Assembly: GCA_012838205.1 (NCBI GenBank)
Contig: DUPR01000065.1
Coordinates: 21,840-85,839, forward strand
Direction: 5' to 3'
Source of the DNA: Methanobacterium sp.
GTDB lineage: Archaea > Methanobacteriota > Methanobacteria > Methanobacteriales > Methanobacteriaceae
Length of the DNA stretch: 64,000 nucleotides
The notes under the pieces are model-generated. The model saw only the letters and a list, made by a program, of their open reading frames with translations. It was not told where the DNA came from and did no database searches. Made by a program: the position numbers and the translations under genes. Shown one piece after another: positions 29,844 through 46,543 of the stretch (position 1 is its first letter; every line of letters starts with the position of its first letter).

Positions 29844-29905
29844 AGGAATAACCCCCTATATATCATTAATTCATATGCAACATCAGGACTGGAAAGATAT
29901 AATTA

Positions 29906-32568
<2,663 letters not shown>

Positions 32569-34233
32569 ATGCGAAGTGATAAAATAAAAAAGGGAATGCA
32601 GCGGGCCCCACATCGTTCCCTTTTGAGAGCATGCGGCGTGACTGATGCCGAGATGGAAAAACCATTTATAGGAGTGGCTAACAGTTTTACAGACATAGTA
32701 CCAGGACATATTCATTTAAAACAGATTGCAAATGCAGTTAAACTTGGGATAAGTCAAGCCGGAGGCGTTCCCTTCGAATTCAACACCATGGCTATTTGTG
32801 ATGGAATCGCCATGAACCATGAGGGAATGCGTTATTCCCTGGCCAGCCGTGAAATTGTAGCTGACACCGTGGAAAGTATGGCGCAAGCCCATAGCTTGGA
32901 TGCCTTGGTTCTTTTACCAACTTGTGATAAAATTGTCCCAGGAATGCTTATGGGTGCGGCCCGGCTAGATATTCCTGCTATTGTAGTTACTGGTGGTCCA
33001 ATGCTACCTGGAGAGTACAAAGGTGAAGCTGTGGATCTTATTAATGTTTTTGAAGGTGTGGGAAAAGTTTCAGCAGGAAATATGAGTGAAACAGAATTAG
33101 ATGAGTTGGAACGCTGCGCTTGTCCTGGAGCAGGATCGTGTGCTGGTCTTTTCACCGCCAACAGTATGGCATGTCTTACTGAAGCTATGGGAATGAGCCT
33201 ACCCTACTGTGCAACTACTCATGCAGTGGATTCTAAGAAGATCCAGATGGCCAGGGAATCCGGAGAAAAAATAATAGAATTGGTGGAAAAAAACATCACC
33301 CCCTCCATGATTATGACCCAAGACGCATTTTATAATGCAGTAGTTGTTGATCTAGCCCTAGGAGGATCCAGTAACACCACCCTTCATTTACCCGCCATAG
33401 CCCATGAACTATCTGATAAAGGAGTTAAAATTAATTTAGACATTTTTGATGAACTCAGTCGAAAAATACCTCATTTAACTGCTATAAGTCCATCCGGAAG
33501 CCATACAATGATGGATTTAGACAAAGCAGGAGGCATACCTGCGATTTTAAAGGTTCTAGAAGATGAAATCAAAGGAGGAAATCTAACTTGTACTGGACAA
33601 TCCTTGAAAAAAAATATCAGTGCTGCTAGAGTCAAAAATGACCAGGTTATCCGCCCAATTAACAATCCGGTGCACAGTGAAGGAGGTATTGCAGTTCTTA
33701 AAGGCAATTTATCTCCCAATGGCTCTGTTGTTAAACAAGCTGCTGTTACTGAAGATATGTTAATACATGAAGGTCCAGCCAAAGTTTATAACAGTGAAGA
33801 AGAATGTGTGCAAGCCATTTTTCAAAACAAGATCACAAATGGTGATGTAGTCATTATCCGTTATGAAGGTCCCAAAGGAGGTCCTGGAATGAGGGAAATG
33901 TTAAACCCTACTTCAGCCATATCTGGAAGAGGATTAGACTCAGTTGCGCTGATTACTGATGGTAGATTTTCTGGCGGTACTAGAGGACCATGCATAGGTC
34001 ATGTTTCTCCAGAAGCCATGGCAAATGGCCCAATCGCTATTGTTGAAAACGGAGACATAATAAAAATTGACATACCGAACAGGAAACTGGAAATAATGTT
34101 AGAAGAGGAAGAAATCCAGAAAAGGTTTAGTAAAGTAAAACACCCTGAAAAAAAATTAAAAGGATGGTTATCACGATATAGTAAATTAGTAAGCTCTGCA
34201 GATAAAGGAGCCATTTTAGATTGGGTGGTTTAA
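32569..34233 (+). CDS. ilvD: Dihydroxy-acid dehydratase
   Basis: IlvD dehydrates 2,3-dihydroxy-3-methylbutanoate and the isoleucine homologue, the third step of valine and isoleucine synthesis. The 554-aa protein has the iron-sulfur cysteine motifs [11 protein letters not shown] (about 116-126) and [16 protein letters not shown] (about 185-200) and the C-terminal RFSGGTRG segment (about 466). The N-terminus [17 protein letters not shown] is standard. The stop overlaps the signal peptidase start (TAATG). Other ilv genes lie at 39-43 kb and 47.8 kb. Confidence 0.96.
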   Translation: MRSDKIKKGMQRAPHRSLLRACGVTDAEMEKPFIGVANSFTDIVPGHIHLKQIANAVKLGISQAGGVPFEFNTMAICDGIAMNHEGMRYSLASREIVADTVESMAQAHSLDALVLLPTCDKIVPGMLMGAARLDIPAIVVTGGPMLPGEYKGEAVDLINVFEGVGKVSAGNMSETELDELERCACPGAGSCAGLFTANSMACLTEAMGMSLPYCATTHAVDSKKIQMARESGEKIIELVEKNITPSMIMTQDAFYNAVVVDLALGGSSNTTLHLPAIAHELSDKGVKINLDIFDELSRKIPHLTAISPSGSHTMMDLDKAGGIPAILKVLEDEIKGGNLTCTGQSLKKNISAARVKNDQVIRPINNPVHSEGGIAVLKGNLSPNGSVVKQAAVTEDMLIHEGPAKVYNSEEECVQAIFQNKITNGDVVIIRYEGPKGGPGMREMLNPTSAISGRGLDSVALITDGRFSGGTRGPCIGHVSPEAMANGPIAIVENGDIIKIDIPNRKLEIMLEEEEIQKRFSKVKHPEKKLKGWLSRYSKLVSSADKGAILDWVV

Positions 34234-34727
34234 TGGTCAAAAGGCGTTCAGGAAGCCAAAGAAAGGTTGATGAAAATTCAAACTACTCTGAAGAAAATGA
34301 TATTGCTACAGAGCGAGAAATAATTAGTTACCTTGCCATAATACTTTTGGGATTAATTCTGGCACAACACCTTAACGTAGTGGTATCTGGGAGCATGGAA
34401 CCGGTCTTCTATCGTGGAGATGTGGTGATAATTGAAAAAACAAACTTCATGGGTTTCAGTGAGATGGATGCCGAAGATCTTAAAATAGGAGACATTATAA
34501 TATATGATGCTACTTGGTTTGCAGAACCGGTTATTCATCGAATTGTTGGAATAAAACAAGGTTCAGATGGAAAAAAATATTATATTACCAAAGGAGATAA
34601 TAACTCTAATGCAGACCCTGCACTAGTTTCAGGAGCCCAAGTTAAAGCTAAAGTAATTACAATTGGGAACCATCCACTGGTGATCCCTAAAATAGGTTAT
34701 ATCACCCTATTAATTCGTGGACTTTAA
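34233..34727 (+). CDS. Signal peptidase I, archaeal/ER type
   Basis: The 164-aa protein has an N-terminal polar tail (about 1-30), one transmembrane helix (about 34-52, [14 protein letters not shown]), the catalytic serine in [16 protein letters not shown] (about 55-70), and a conserved VIHRIVGI where His replaces the bacterial lysine, as in ER-type S26B peptidases. [11 protein letters not shown] is the third conserved box. A TTG at 34221 is in frame, but the ATG at 34233 has GGTGG at 34225-34229 and overlaps the ilvD stop. It cleaves signal peptides outside the membrane. Confidence 0.9.
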   Translation: MVKRRSGSQRKVDENSNYSEENDIATEREIISYLAIILLGLILAQHLNVVVSGSMEPVFYRGDVVIIEKTNFMGFSEMDAEDLKIGDIIIYDATWFAEPVIHRIVGIKQGSDGKKYYITKGDNNSNADPALVSGAQVKAKVITIGNHPLVIPKIGYITLLIRGL

Positions 34728-34808
34728 TCCACAGAGACATAATTTTTGATAATTTATTCTAAAGAGTAACTTATTATTACATGAATTTAAGCTCATTAAG
34801 GTGAAGTT

Positions 34809-36503
34809 ATGTACAGAATTCTGGAAAAAAATGCCCGTAATTCAGTTGAAAAGGCATTGAAATCCCTAGAATGGGAAGTAATTGAAGATATCGCATTTGA
34901 ACAACCCCCCAATCCCAATATGGGTGATCTGGCCACTTCAGTGGCATTCCAAATAGCAAGCCAGCGAAAAAGTTCCCCAGTTGACATTGCAAAGCGAATT
35001 AAAGAAGTATTGAATGTAGAATCTCCATTCAAAAAGGTAGAATCCATAGGCCCATATCTAAACTTCTTTTTAGATAATGAAACTTTTTTTAAGTTGGTTT
35101 TAAAATCTGTACAAGAAAATTATGGTTCACTTGAAGATAAAAACACTAAAGTGATTCTTGAACACACTTCTGCCAATCCTAACGGCCCTTTACACATAGG
35201 CCACATTCGTAATGCAATAATTGGTGATTCTTTGGCCCGTATCCTTAAAGCAGCTGGTTTCCAAGTAGAAACACAATACTACGTGAATGATATGGGGCGA
35301 CAGATTGCAATGATCGTATGGGGCCTTCAAAACTTGGATTACCATCTGAATCCTGATGAAAAATCAGATATAGCTATAGGTAAACTTTATTTCGAGGTTA
35401 ACCAGGAATTAAAAGCAGATCCTGATGTTAAAAATCAGGTAAGTGCGATTCTAAGAACTTATGAAGAAGAAAACCCGGAAAAATTGGAATTCATGTTTAA
35501 AAACGTGGTTAACAAGTGTTTGGAAGGAGTGAAAGAAACATCACATCGCCTTCAGATCACCCACGACCGTTTCGTTTGGGAAAGTCAGTTTATCAGGGAT
35601 GGTTCGGTGAACCTAATTATGGAAAATCTGAAAGATCATATTAGCCATAACGATGTGAGTTACCTAGATCTTACAGATTATGGTATTGAAAAAGAACTAA
35701 TTCTCACCCGTTCAGATGGAACTTCTCTTTACACCACCCGAGATCTCGCTTATCACCTCCAAAAATCTGAACAAGCGGATTGGGTGGTAGATGTTCTTGG
35801 TTCTGACCATAAGCTGGCTATTGATCAACTTACAATTGCATTGGAATTTTTGGGAGGGAAAACACCAGAAGTAATTTTTTATGAGTTCATTACTCTCCCT
35901 GAAGGATCTATGTCCACTAGGAAAGGAGTATTTATCAGCGTGGATCAGTTAATGGATGAAGCATTCGCAAGGGCGCAAAGTGAATTAGAAGATAGAAGGC
36001 CAGAATTAAACGAATCTCTATCTAAAGAAATCGCCGAAAAAATAGGTATTGGAGCTATACGTTACTTTATAGCCCGATTATCTCCAGAAAAACATTTAGT
36101 GTTTAAATGGGATGAAGCATTGAGCTTTGAGAGAGGATGTGCATCCATACAATATGCACATGCTAGAGCATGCAAATTATTGGAAAATGCATCAGCAAAA
36201 GACAAATTATCAGTAGAAATCGATACACTGGATTTTTCTGATCTTAATACACTGGAAATTGACCTCCTTAAAACCATTGCTAAATTCACGAGTATTGTGG
36301 AAAATTCAGCAAAAGACCTTAGAGTCCATCCAATAGCCCAATACGCCATGGAAATGGCGGGAGCTTTCAACAAATTCTACAAATCCGTGCCAGTAATTGG
36401 TTCTGAAAAAGAAATCTTAAGATTATTATTAGTTGATAAATCCAGAATAACCATCAGAAATTGCCTAGATTTATTAGGAATAGAATCACCAGATTCAATG
36501 TAA
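34809..36503 (+). CDS. argS: Arginyl-tRNA synthetase
   Basis: The 564-aa class I synthetase has an N-terminal ArgS add-on domain (about 1-85), the HIGH motif in [14 protein letters not shown] (about 122-135), a KMSKS-like loop [10 protein letters not shown] (about 364-373) and a C-terminal DALR anticodon-binding domain ending in NCLDLLGI. Length is normal. It begins 81 nt after the signal peptidase gene with ribosome site AGGTGA. It is convergent with argF. Confidence 0.95.
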   Translation: MYRILEKNARNSVEKALKSLEWEVIEDIAFEQPPNPNMGDLATSVAFQIASQRKSSPVDIAKRIKEVLNVESPFKKVESIGPYLNFFLDNETFFKLVLKSVQENYGSLEDKNTKVILEHTSANPNGPLHIGHIRNAIIGDSLARILKAAGFQVETQYYVNDMGRQIAMIVWGLQNLDYHLNPDEKSDIAIGKLYFEVNQELKADPDVKNQVSAILRTYEEENPEKLEFMFKNVVNKCLEGVKETSHRLQITHDRFVWESQFIRDGSVNLIMENLKDHISHNDVSYLDLTDYGIEKELILTRSDGTSLYTTRDLAYHLQKSEQADWVVDVLGSDHKLAIDQLTIALEFLGGKTPEVIFYEFITLPEGSMSTRKGVFISVDQLMDEAFARAQSELEDRRPELNESLSKEIAEKIGIGAIRYFIARLSPEKHLVFKWDEALSFERGCASIQYAHARACKLLENASAKDKLSVEIDTLDFSDLNTLEIDLLKTIAKFTSIVENSAKDLRVHPIAQYAMEMAGAFNKFYKSVPVIGSEKEILRLLLVDKSRITIRNCLDLLGIESPDSM

Positions 36504-36590
36504 TTAGTATTGAAGGTAGCTATGTAAATATGATTTCTTGTAATGTATTGGTTTTTTTCTAATTACTTTTTCTATTTATTAAAAATATAT

Positions 36591-37493
36591 TTACCCCATA
36601 AGCCAGTTCATAATGGCTTTTTGAACGTGCAAGCGGTTTTCAGCTTGATCCCACACAGCAGATTGGGGTCCGTTTAATACTTCTTCAGTTATTTCCTGAT
36701 CACGAACAGCAGGTAGGCAGTGCAAAACTATTGCATCAGGATGCGCCAAGTTTAAAATATCCTGGTTAACTTGATAATCCTTTAAATCACCTAATCGTTG
36801 TGATTCTTCAGATTCATCGCCCATACTTACCCACACATCTGTATATATCACATCTGTACCTTTTACCGCGTCTTGAACATCACCGGTGATCTTTAGTACT
36901 GAACCGGTTTTTTTGGCTACTTTCTTGGCGTCCTTAAAAATAATTGGATCTGGTTCATAGTTGCTAGGACATGCTACAGTGACATCCATGCCTACCATGG
37001 CCGCAGCCAATAATAAAGAATTACAGACATTGTTCCCATCACCCATAAATGTCATATGAAGGTCAAGGGTATTTTTTTGTTCATTAATGGTGAAAATATC
37101 TGTAAAAGCTTGGCAAGGATGTTCTAGATTAGTTAACCCGTTAATGACTGGTACGTCAGAATATCTTGCAAATTGAAGAACATCATCATGTTTATGTGCC
37201 CTGATCATGACCCCATCAACGTAACGACTCATTGCCTTGGCCGTGTCCTCAATTAGTTCTCCTCGACCTAATTGAAGATCAGAAGCAGACAAATAGAGCG
37301 GTTGCCCCCCTAATTGATACATACCCACTTCAAAGGACATTCGCGTTCGAGTAGAAGCTTTTTCAAAAACCATGGCCAGTGATTTATTTTTTAATGGTTT
37401 TTTTGAAATATTTCCGTGTTTAAACTCCTTAGCTTCTGAAATTATGTCCCATACATTGTTACGAGCATCTAATGCTGATAAAAGGTGCATCAT
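36591..37493 (-). CDS. argF: Ornithine carbamoyltransferase
   Basis: ArgF transfers a carbamoyl group to ornithine to give citrulline. The 300-aa protein has the carbamoyl-phosphate loop STRTRMSFE (about 47-55), [13 protein letters not shown] (about 118-130), and the ornithine-site HCLPA (about 258) with an SMG motif (VSMGDE, near 223) that distinguishes it from aspartate carbamoyltransferase. It is convergent with argS and single. The start Met is doubled (MM), so the exact first residue is uncertain by one codon. Confidence 0.95.
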   Translation of the reverse strand: MMHLLSALDARNNVWDIISEAKEFKHGNISKKPLKNKSLAMVFEKASTRTRMSFEVGMYQLGGQPLYLSASDLQLGRGELIEDTAKAMSRYVDGVMIRAHKHDDVLQFARYSDVPVINGLTNLEHPCQAFTDIFTINEQKNTLDLHMTFMGDGNNVCNSLLLAAAMVGMDVTVACPSNYEPDPIIFKDAKKVAKKTGSVLKITGDVQDAVKGTDVIYTDVWVSMGDESEESQRLGDLKDYQVNQDILNLAHPDAIVLHCLPAVRDQEITEEVLNGPQSAVWDQAENRLHVQKAIMNWLMG

Positions 37494-37916
37494 AGATTCA
37501 TCCCTAATTTATTATATTTTTTTACATCGAATTGATTAAATATGAATTCTGGGCATCATTGAAATTGAACTATCTGGGAATGCTTTTACTTAAATTTTGT
37601 GAAACCCCATAATTAATTTTCATGCCTATTTAGACTACTATTATTCTTCTGATAATTGAAGTTGTTTTTCATGTTGTGGTTTTTTTAGTATTCTAATGAT
37701 TTTTTTCAAGGTAACGATCCCATAATTCACGAAATTTGATAGAATTTCCTTTGAAACCGATATGGAACTTTTCTTAGTTTTAACTATTATTTTTTAGGGG
37801 AATTTCCATAGGTAAGTTGTTTTTTGGGGTTTAATGTATTGTATAGTAGCAGATATTCTTTAGATCTGGTATGAATTCATCCAAATAGATAAATGCTTGT
37901 TTTTATGGAACTTATT
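37494..37916. other. 423-nt intergenic region with possible coding remnant
   Basis: Between the argF start and the purD stop. On the minus strand short protein-like stretches can be read in different frames (for example VSKEILSNFVNYGIVTLKKI near 37700), broken by stops. They are too short and broken to name. The part next to argF should contain its promoter. No repeat or structured RNA was noticed. Confidence 0.3.
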
Positions 37917-39227
37917 TTATTTTTTTATTTCAATCATATGCTGAATACGTTTCTCAATGAGTTGTTTAGTTCCCACGTCACTTCGATGATACAAATCCCC
38001 GTGCACGTGTTTGGTGGCCCTTTCACATCGTTCTTCTGCATCTTGCAAGTCATTTGCAGTAGTTACCACAGCCAAAGCTCTGGAACTTGTAGTTAGAACT
38101 TCGTTATTTCTTTGATTAACTGCGGCATAGAATACCATGCCACCTTCTGCTTCTATTTTTTCTTCATCTACATGGACAAGTTGACCCGCTTTCCCACTAT
38201 CAGGATATCCATTAGGCACTAAATACTTACATACGGTAGCTTCAGGCTTGAATTTAGCTTTTTTAATATTTCCATCAATCACGCCTTGAAAAAGTCCTAA
38301 TAAGCTAGTTTCCAAGATGGGTAGAACATTCATGGCCTCTGGATCACCGAAACGTGCATTATACTCTACTAAACGTGGCCCATCACTGCAAAGCATGAAT
38401 TGACCATAAAGAACGCCCTTATAAGGCCCAACTTCATTTTTGACTGCCTTAACAGTTTTTTCCATCACTTCAACCGATGCATCATAACTTTTCTGATCCA
38501 AAAAAGGCAACAAACCATTGGTTTCGGAGTAAGAACCCATTCCACCAGTTATAGGCCCCTGATCTCCTTCAAAGGCATGGGGGTGGTCTTGAACTGCAGG
38601 CATTGGCACTAAATTTTCACCGTCCACTAAGGCTTGTACAGTGAATTCTTCACCCACCAGACGTTCTTCAATAACTACACTGGCATGTCCCCCAATTTTG
38701 TTGTCTATAATATCTTTAGCATAAGATTTTGCGTCTGTTAAATTTTTTAAGTGTTCTCCCACTATTTTTACGCCTTTACCACCAGTTAGCCCCACAGGTT
38801 TTACCACCACATCCTTTCCAAAATCGTCGATAAAATCTTCAGCATCCCTTACATTGTCAAAAACCCCAAATGCTATTGATCCAGGAACTTTATGTTTAAC
38901 AAAAAGGTTTCTCATAAAAGCCTTGTCGGTTTCTATCTTGGCAGCTTCTTGTGTGGGACCAACACAAGGAATTCCTGCTTCTTGAAGAGCATCCACAATC
39001 CCATGTTCTAAAGGAGCTTCAGGCCCTATTACAGCCATGTCAACCTTTGAGTCTAAAGCATATTTTTTGACTCCTTGAATATCCATCTCACTACCAATTT
39101 TAAATTGAGATATACGAGCAATACCTGGGTTTTGATTGCTCATTAAAGAATAAAGGTCGGCTTCTTCATGCAATGCTTGGCAAATTGCGTGTTCCCTTGC
39201 TCCAGTTCCTACCACTAGAATCTTCAT
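37917..39227 (-). CDS. purD: Phosphoribosylamine-glycine ligase
   Basis: PurD (GAR synthetase) joins phosphoribosylamine and glycine with ATP in purine synthesis. The protein starts with the Rossmann-like [15 protein letters not shown] and has the ATP-grasp elements [13 protein letters not shown] (about 146-158), [11 protein letters not shown] (about 229) and [13 protein letters not shown] (about 289-301). The frame is open 75 nt further upstream, but the ATG at 39227 has a perfect GGAGG ribosome site and the family N-terminus, giving 436 aa. It stands alone. Confidence 0.95.
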   Translation of the reverse strand: MKILVVGTGAREHAICQALHEEADLYSLMSNQNPGIARISQFKIGSEMDIQGVKKYALDSKVDMAVIGPEAPLEHGIVDALQEAGIPCVGPTQEAAKIETDKAFMRNLFVKHKVPGSIAFGVFDNVRDAEDFIDDFGKDVVVKPVGLTGGKGVKIVGEHLKNLTDAKSYAKDIIDNKIGGHASVVIEERLVGEEFTVQALVDGENLVPMPAVQDHPHAFEGDQGPITGGMGSYSETNGLLPFLDQKSYDASVEVMEKTVKAVKNEVGPYKGVLYGQFMLCSDGPRLVEYNARFGDPEAMNVLPILETSLLGLFQGVIDGNIKKAKFKPEATVCKYLVPNGYPDSGKAGQLVHVDEEKIEAEGGMVFYAAVNQRNNEVLTTSSRALAVVTTANDLQDAEERCERATKHVHGDLYHRSDVGTKQLIEKRIQHMIEIKK

Positions 39228-39460
39228 ATTAATCCTCCATGTATCTTGAGTAAACATCTTTAATTTCACACCACATATATTCCTGTCTTTTTCATGTGTC
39301 ATAAGATCAATTCAATAAATAAAAAAGTTGAAGATATCAAACACAAAAATACTAAAAAATACATATACCATGAAAATTAAAATCGGCATATGATAAATTA
39401 AGTCATGTTTTTATTGTGAAAATCATGATTTTTGAATTATAAACACAATTCGGTGTTAAT

Positions 39461-41197
<1,737 letters not shown>

Positions 41198-41198
41198 T

Positions 41199-41699
41199 GT
41201 GGACGAATTGAGAAGTCACATAATAAGCGCCATAGTAATGCACAGGCCAGGTGTGCTTCAACGTGTTGCTGGCCTATTCACCCGCAGAGGATTTAATATT
41301 GACAGTATCACCGTAGGGCCGTCTGAACAGGAAGGTTTGGCCCGCATGACCATTATTTCAACTGGTGATGATAAAGTTCTAGAACAGATAACTAAACAAC
41401 TCAACAAGATCATTGAGGTAATTAAAGTTAGGGATTTGAATGCAGATGTAACTGTGACTCGGGAATTATGCTTGATCAAAACACATGCCACCTCAGAAAG
41501 AGCCCGTTCCGAAATTATTCAGTATGCAAACATCTTCAGGGGAAGAATAGTAGATGTGGGGCCTGAAAATCTGACTTTGGAGATTACTGGTGCCCCAGAA
41601 AAGATAGATGCCCTGATAGACCTATTAAAGAGTTTTGGCGTTAAAGAGGTTGCTAGAACAGGACCAACGGCTATATCAAGAGGTTCAAAAACTATTTAA
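41199..41699 (+). CDS. ilvN: Acetolactate synthase small (regulatory) subunit
   Basis: The 166-aa protein has an N-terminal ACT domain (HIISAIVMHRPGVLQRVAGLF) that binds the feedback inhibitor valine, and a C-terminal domain (RELCLIKTHATSERARSEI). An in-frame ATG at 41151 inside ilvB is possible, but GTG 41199 has GGAGGTGA 5 nt upstream and begins at the family N-terminus, so I use it. It should activate IlvB and confer regulation. Confidence 0.94.
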   Translation: MDELRSHIISAIVMHRPGVLQRVAGLFTRRGFNIDSITVGPSEQEGLARMTIISTGDDKVLEQITKQLNKIIEVIKVRDLNADVTVTRELCLIKTHATSERARSEIIQYANIFRGRIVDVGPENLTLEITGAPEKIDALIDLLKSFGVKEVARTGPTAISRGSKTI

Positions 41700-41951
41700 G
41701 GGATTTTCCACTTGTTATCCTACGCTCATATGTGATTAGGTAGAACTAACAATTAAAAAAACAAGAAACCAACCAATATATTAAATCCTTTTAATAATAC
41801 GCCGTTTAAATGTTTTCGATTCGATTTCCAAGTTAAATCAAACAAACTTTATTAATGGACTTCATCTACTATTTACATAGAGGTTTGGGCAGAAAAATTT
41901 TTTATTATCCCCATTGTATTTCCCTTTAATTTTTGAAAGAGGTGATATTAT

Positions 41952-42938
41952 ATGAAAATTTACTACGAAAAAGATGTGGATATGGATGTATTAAAAGATA
42001 AAACCGTGGCAGTTATCGGATATGGTAGCCAAGGAATGGCACAATCACGAAATATGTCAGAAAGCGGATTAGATGTTATTGTAGGGCTCCGTAAAGGTGG
42101 TGACTCTTGGGAAACGGCTATTGAACATGATATGCCAGTCATGACTGTGGAAGAAGCATCCAAAGAAGCTGATATAATTCATATACTAATTCCTGATGAA
42201 ATTCAAGGCCAAGTATATAAAAAATCAATACAACCTGGGATTAAACAGGGAAACGCGATAAGTTTCTCTCACGGATACAATATCCATTTTCAATATATAA
42301 AACCACCGAAAAACGTTGACATAATCATGATAGCGCCCAAAGGGCCTGGTTCGACTGTCCGCAAACAGTATTTAGATGGATTTGGTGTGCCTGGACTGGT
42401 AGCAGTGGAACAGGATTACACAGGAAATGCTCTACAAGTTGCCCTGGCCATGGGACAGGGAAGTGGCCTTACTCGTGCAGGAGTCCTAGAAACAACATTT
42501 AAAGAAGAAACTGAAACTGATCTTTTTGGTGAACAAGCAGTTCTATGTGGAGGAGCCACTGAACTAATAAAAGCAGGGTTTCAAACCCTTGTTGAAGGCG
42601 GTTACCAGCCAGAACTGGCCTACTTTGAAACTTGCCACGAACTTAAACTTATCGTGGACTTGATCTATCAAAAAGGCTTCGCTGGTATGTGGAATGATGT
42701 GAGTAACACCGCTGAATTCGGAGGACTCACCCGCAGAGATAGAATAATTACTGAAAAATCTAGAAATGAAATGAAACAAATACTTAAAGAGATTCAAACA
42801 GGCAAATTTGCCAAAGAATGGGCTCTTGAGAACCAAGCCGGTCGCCCGCAGCTGAATCGGATGCGTGACATTGAAAACGAATTAGAAATTGAAAAACAGG
42901 GAAAAAAACTTCGTAAACTTTGCGGTCTTGAAAAATAA
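41952..42938 (+). CDS. ilvC: Ketol-acid reductoisomerase
   Basis: IlvC isomerises and reduces acetolactate to dihydroxyisovalerate. The 328-aa class I enzyme begins with the nucleotide-binding [14 protein letters not shown] (about 22-35). Metal and substrate residues lie in the C-terminal knotted domain ([19 protein letters not shown], about 191-209, and [15 protein letters not shown], about 225-239). It follows ilvN by 252 nt with its own AGGTGAT ribosome site, so it may have its own promoter in that gap. Confidence 0.95.
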   Translation: MKIYYEKDVDMDVLKDKTVAVIGYGSQGMAQSRNMSESGLDVIVGLRKGGDSWETAIEHDMPVMTVEEASKEADIIHILIPDEIQGQVYKKSIQPGIKQGNAISFSHGYNIHFQYIKPPKNVDIIMIAPKGPGSTVRKQYLDGFGVPGLVAVEQDYTGNALQVALAMGQGSGLTRAGVLETTFKEETETDLFGEQAVLCGGATELIKAGFQTLVEGGYQPELAYFETCHELKLIVDLIYQKGFAGMWNDVSNTAEFGGLTRRDRIITEKSRNEMKQILKEIQTGKFAKEWALENQAGRPQLNRMRDIENELEIEKQGKKLRKLCGLEK

Positions 42939-43028
42939 AAATTTTTCCCTTGGATTCCTATATTTTTCTTTTTCTAGAAAATAATCAACTAATACACAAT
43001 AAAATTTCCTACCCAGCTGGTGAATTAA

Positions 43029-44021
43029 ATGGTATTTGTGGGGATGGACCATGGCACAACTGGTGTTTCTTTTACGATTTTAGAAGATAACATCACTCAT
43101 TTTAAGATTGGAAGGGATGAACTCTCATCAGGAGAAGTTTCTGCTCTAGCAGAACTATCACAGCGGATTGAAACTGAAAAAATCAAATTAATGGCTATCA
43201 CTTATGCCATGGGTGATGGAATAACTAAGATAACACCCTTAAATAAGGTTAAAGATAGAGGTATTCTTTCAATAGAGGGTGCAGGGAAGGTTACAGGAGG
43301 AGGTACAACTGTTTATGATGAAATTGAAAACTCAAGCATCCCCACTGTATTGATACCTGGCCTTCACCAAGGTACTCCTTCTATGGATCCTCTTTTTCGT
43401 GAAGCATATTCACATCACGCCAGTGCTGAAAAGGTAAGTATTTGCTACAATGCCCATCTAAAAACTGGTTATGAAAATTTTATTGTGTCAGATATTAGTT
43501 CAAACACTGTCAGCATTCTCCTTGAAAATGGGATTATCAAAGGAGCAGTCGATGCGTGCCTAGGCTCTATGGGCATAATACATGGCCCTTTAGATTTAAA
43601 AATGATTCGTGACATAGATGAAGGTGTGCGAACTGCGAATGAGTGTTTTTCGCGCGCGGGTGCAGTTAAAGTAGCAGGTATTGATGAAAAAGTGGCCAAA
43701 GCAAAGGATGTTCTTCTGAAAAAATACCAAGGAGGGGATCATAAGGCTGAACTGGCCTTGGAAACAATGCTAATGACCATCACCATGGAAATATATGGCT
43801 TAGCAGGAGTTGCACATAATGAAATTGAGGGAGTGGTTCTTACTGGTTCAGTGGGATCCATGCGCGAACCATTTGATTTCTTCGGTAATCTAAAAGATAA
43901 AATCGAAAACATTGGCGAAGTAGTTATGATTCCCCCTACTTCTGGTTCGATTGGAAGTGCCCAGATTGCAAAGGCTATTTATGAAGGTGCTAAGGATATA
44001 CTTGGGATTAAAGTATTATAA
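43029..44021 (+). CDS. Methanogenesis marker protein 12
   Basis: The 330-aa protein has the ASKHA-fold signature: N-terminal GMDHGTTGVSFTIL (residues 5-18) and the C-terminal VLTGSVGSMREP (about 273-284). Length and these segments match the methanogenesis marker 12 family, which is almost restricted to methanogens and whose function is not established. It begins 90 nt after ilvC. The 3' side borders the second TTCTACAGTAGAA cluster. Confidence 0.88.
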   Translation: MVFVGMDHGTTGVSFTILEDNITHFKIGRDELSSGEVSALAELSQRIETEKIKLMAITYAMGDGITKITPLNKVKDRGILSIEGAGKVTGGGTTVYDEIENSSIPTVLIPGLHQGTPSMDPLFREAYSHHASAEKVSICYNAHLKTGYENFIVSDISSNTVSILLENGIIKGAVDACLGSMGIIHGPLDLKMIRDIDEGVRTANECFSRAGAVKVAGIDEKVAKAKDVLLKKYQGGDHKAELALETMLMTITMEIYGLAGVAHNEIEGVVLTGSVGSMREPFDFFGNLKDKIENIGEVVMIPPTSGSIGSAQIAKAIYEGAKDILGIKVL

Positions 44022-44071
44022 ACCTAATTAAACTGATTAGAGGTTAATAAAGTAAGAAATTCTTCTTTTTT

Positions 44072-44209
44072 TTCTACAGTAGAAGAACAATGTTTTGTGT
44101 TTGTTAAAAAAAAACAATTATAAAATTCTACAGTAGAAAAATCCAGCAACCACAATGATGAAAGCAAATATATCCAATCACTCAATGAATAATAATTTCT
44201 ACAGTAGAA
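44072..44209. repeat. Cluster 2 of the TTCTACAGTAGAA dyad (three copies)
   Basis: Three identical 13-nt dyads TTCTACAGTAGAA are centred at 44078, 44132 and 44203, all in the same orientation, separated by 41 and 58 nt of AT-rich unrelated sequence. They lie between the convergent marker 12 and DUF2098 genes. The core is the same as in cluster 1 at 24243-24401. Confidence 0.75.
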
Positions 44210-44278
44210 AGGGGATTGCACTTTTACAAAGACAAGCATTATCCTTCAAAACTAGTTTAATTCTGTTATAAAACTTGT

Positions 44279-44587
44279 TCATCCTCCACCATAACCTGGA
44301 CCATCATTATGATCAGATATCTCGGTGGGAGCTATTTTACGATAGTTTTTAGATTGAACTACCTTTTCCTTAATACTGGTCATCTTTGATTTTTTAATGG
44401 GCTGCTCCTCTGGATCCAACAAGACCAAATAATCAGAACGGTAAAAAAGACCCGTAGAATTAATTCGAATCCATGTTTCACTGTTTTTTGTTGATATTTT
44501 ATCAACAACCCCCCTTGTTTTGGTTCCAACGTACTGAACAAAAGATCCTTGTTCTATTATCCTGTTCCTATAATCACGAGCAACCAT
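44279..44587 (-). CDS. DUF2098 protein
   Basis: The 102-aa protein has the DUF2098 pattern of methanogens: GSFVQYVGTKTRGVVDKI, then a WIRINSTGLFYRSDYLVLL segment (about 39-57), with a variable, glycine-ending tail (GPGYGGG). It resembles a small beta-barrel fold. Function unknown. It is convergent with marker 12. The ribosome site on the minus strand is AGAGGGA. Confidence 0.75.
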   Translation of the reverse strand: MVARDYRNRIIEQGSFVQYVGTKTRGVVDKISTKNSETWIRINSTGLFYRSDYLVLLDPEEQPIKKSKMTSIKEKVVQSKNYRKIAPTEISDHNDGPGYGGG

Positions 44588-44783
44588 AAAATCCCTCTAG
44601 GAATGAATTCAAACTTTTGATTTATAGACTTTTTTATATGTAGCTAATAATTATTGAATATTCTTAGAAATAAATTTTGGGATTAGGAAATAAATGATAT
44701 TTTTGATAACCAGTGCCAATACAGATATGATTGAGGTACAAATTAAAAGTTTTAAAGGGGTAAAAATTGTTATCAAAAAAGTA

Positions 44784-45560
<777 letters not shown>

Positions 45561-45620
45561 AGAGGCAGATTATATATCTTCACCTCTAAATAGTTTGCGT
45601 GATTCTTTCTGATTACGTAT

Positions 45621-45655
<35 letters not shown>

Positions 45656-45724
45656 TTAGTATAATGTAATAGATATTGAAATTATGATTTGATGTTAAAT
45701 CATCCCTGTTCGAAGGTGGGGTAA

Positions 45725-46543
45725 TTGGATAAAAACAGATTAATAAATTTCATGGCAAGGGTAATGGAGGAATCTGGCTTTAAGGTTTACCGGAACTTTC
45801 AGACTTCTCGACATATCATAGACATATATGGAGTTCTTCCCACTGTTTTAGGCGATATAGGAGTTGTGGTTTCATGTAAAAACTATGATGATAGATGGGA
45901 AGTTGGATTAGATGTTTTGAAAGAAATGGAAATGGTTGCAAAAACCCTTAAGGCTTCAAAAATAGTGGTAGTGACGACTTCATACTTCACCAACAGCGCC
46001 ATTAACTATGCAAGCCGTAGAAATATTAAAACCATAGATAAAGATGGTTTAATGGTTTTAGCCAAGAAATTCTCAGCTCAGAAAAATGAATATAGTGGTG
46101 CTGAAGTATATGACCAAGATGATGATTCTGATGCAAGTGGAGTAACAGAAATTTACAAGCCCTCCTCAAAAACTTCCTCATCATTTCCCAAAACAAGTCC
46201 AACTTCATCTAGTTTTTTTAGTAGGAGCAAAGTTACTTTAAATAGGGCCAAAAGAAGAGGATCATTGTCTGAAACCCTTTCATTGCCAAGCCCAGGAATA
46301 AAACCCCTACTTACTAACACTGTGTCTTTAATTATTATCGTCTATTTTCTGTCATCATTGATAACTTATTTCATAGGAACAAATGCAGCCACATTAGGGA
46401 TTTACAAAATACTAACCGCAGCAGCACTCTCATATGGGTTGGTACTCCTATCAGATCGGGATTTAAACACTATTTTAACCAAAGGCACCATCGTCTTCTT
46501 TGTAGTATTGGTGATCTACGTTCTGGTTATTGTATTCTTTTAA
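45725..46543 (+). CDS. Mrr-like nuclease-fold protein with membrane anchor
   Basis: The 272-aa protein has an N-terminal restriction-endonuclease-like domain (about 1-118): GFKVYRN, then IIDIYGVL, VVSCKNYDD and VVVTTSYFTNSAINYA. The PD-(D/E)xK-type catalytic block shows S-C-K where E-x-K or Q-x-K is usual, so activity is doubtful. A Ser/Thr-rich linker (about 120-180) leads to three hydrophobic helices (about 197-215, 222-241, 252-271). The start is TTG with GGTGGGG upstream. A membrane-tethered DNA or nucleic-acid sensor is one possibility; unproven. Confidence 0.65.
   Translation: MDKNRLINFMARVMEESGFKVYRNFQTSRHIIDIYGVLPTVLGDIGVVVSCKNYDDRWEVGLDVLKEMEMVAKTLKASKIVVVTTSYFTNSAINYASRRNIKTIDKDGLMVLAKKFSAQKNEYSGAEVYDQDDDSDASGVTEIYKPSSKTSSSFPKTSPTSSSFFSRSKVTLNRAKRRGSLSETLSLPSPGIKPLLTNTVSLIIIVYFLSSLITYFIGTNAATLGIYKILTAAALSYGLVLLSDRDLNTILTKGTIVFFVVLVIYVLVIVFF

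Noticed and set aside
36504..36590. Terminator between convergent argS and argF
   Set aside because: The gap is T- and A-rich, but no clear hairpin could be drawn, so no specific site is called.
39228..39302. Earlier in-frame start for purD
   Set aside because: GGAGG lies directly before ATG 39227 and the protein then begins with the conserved PurD N-terminus.
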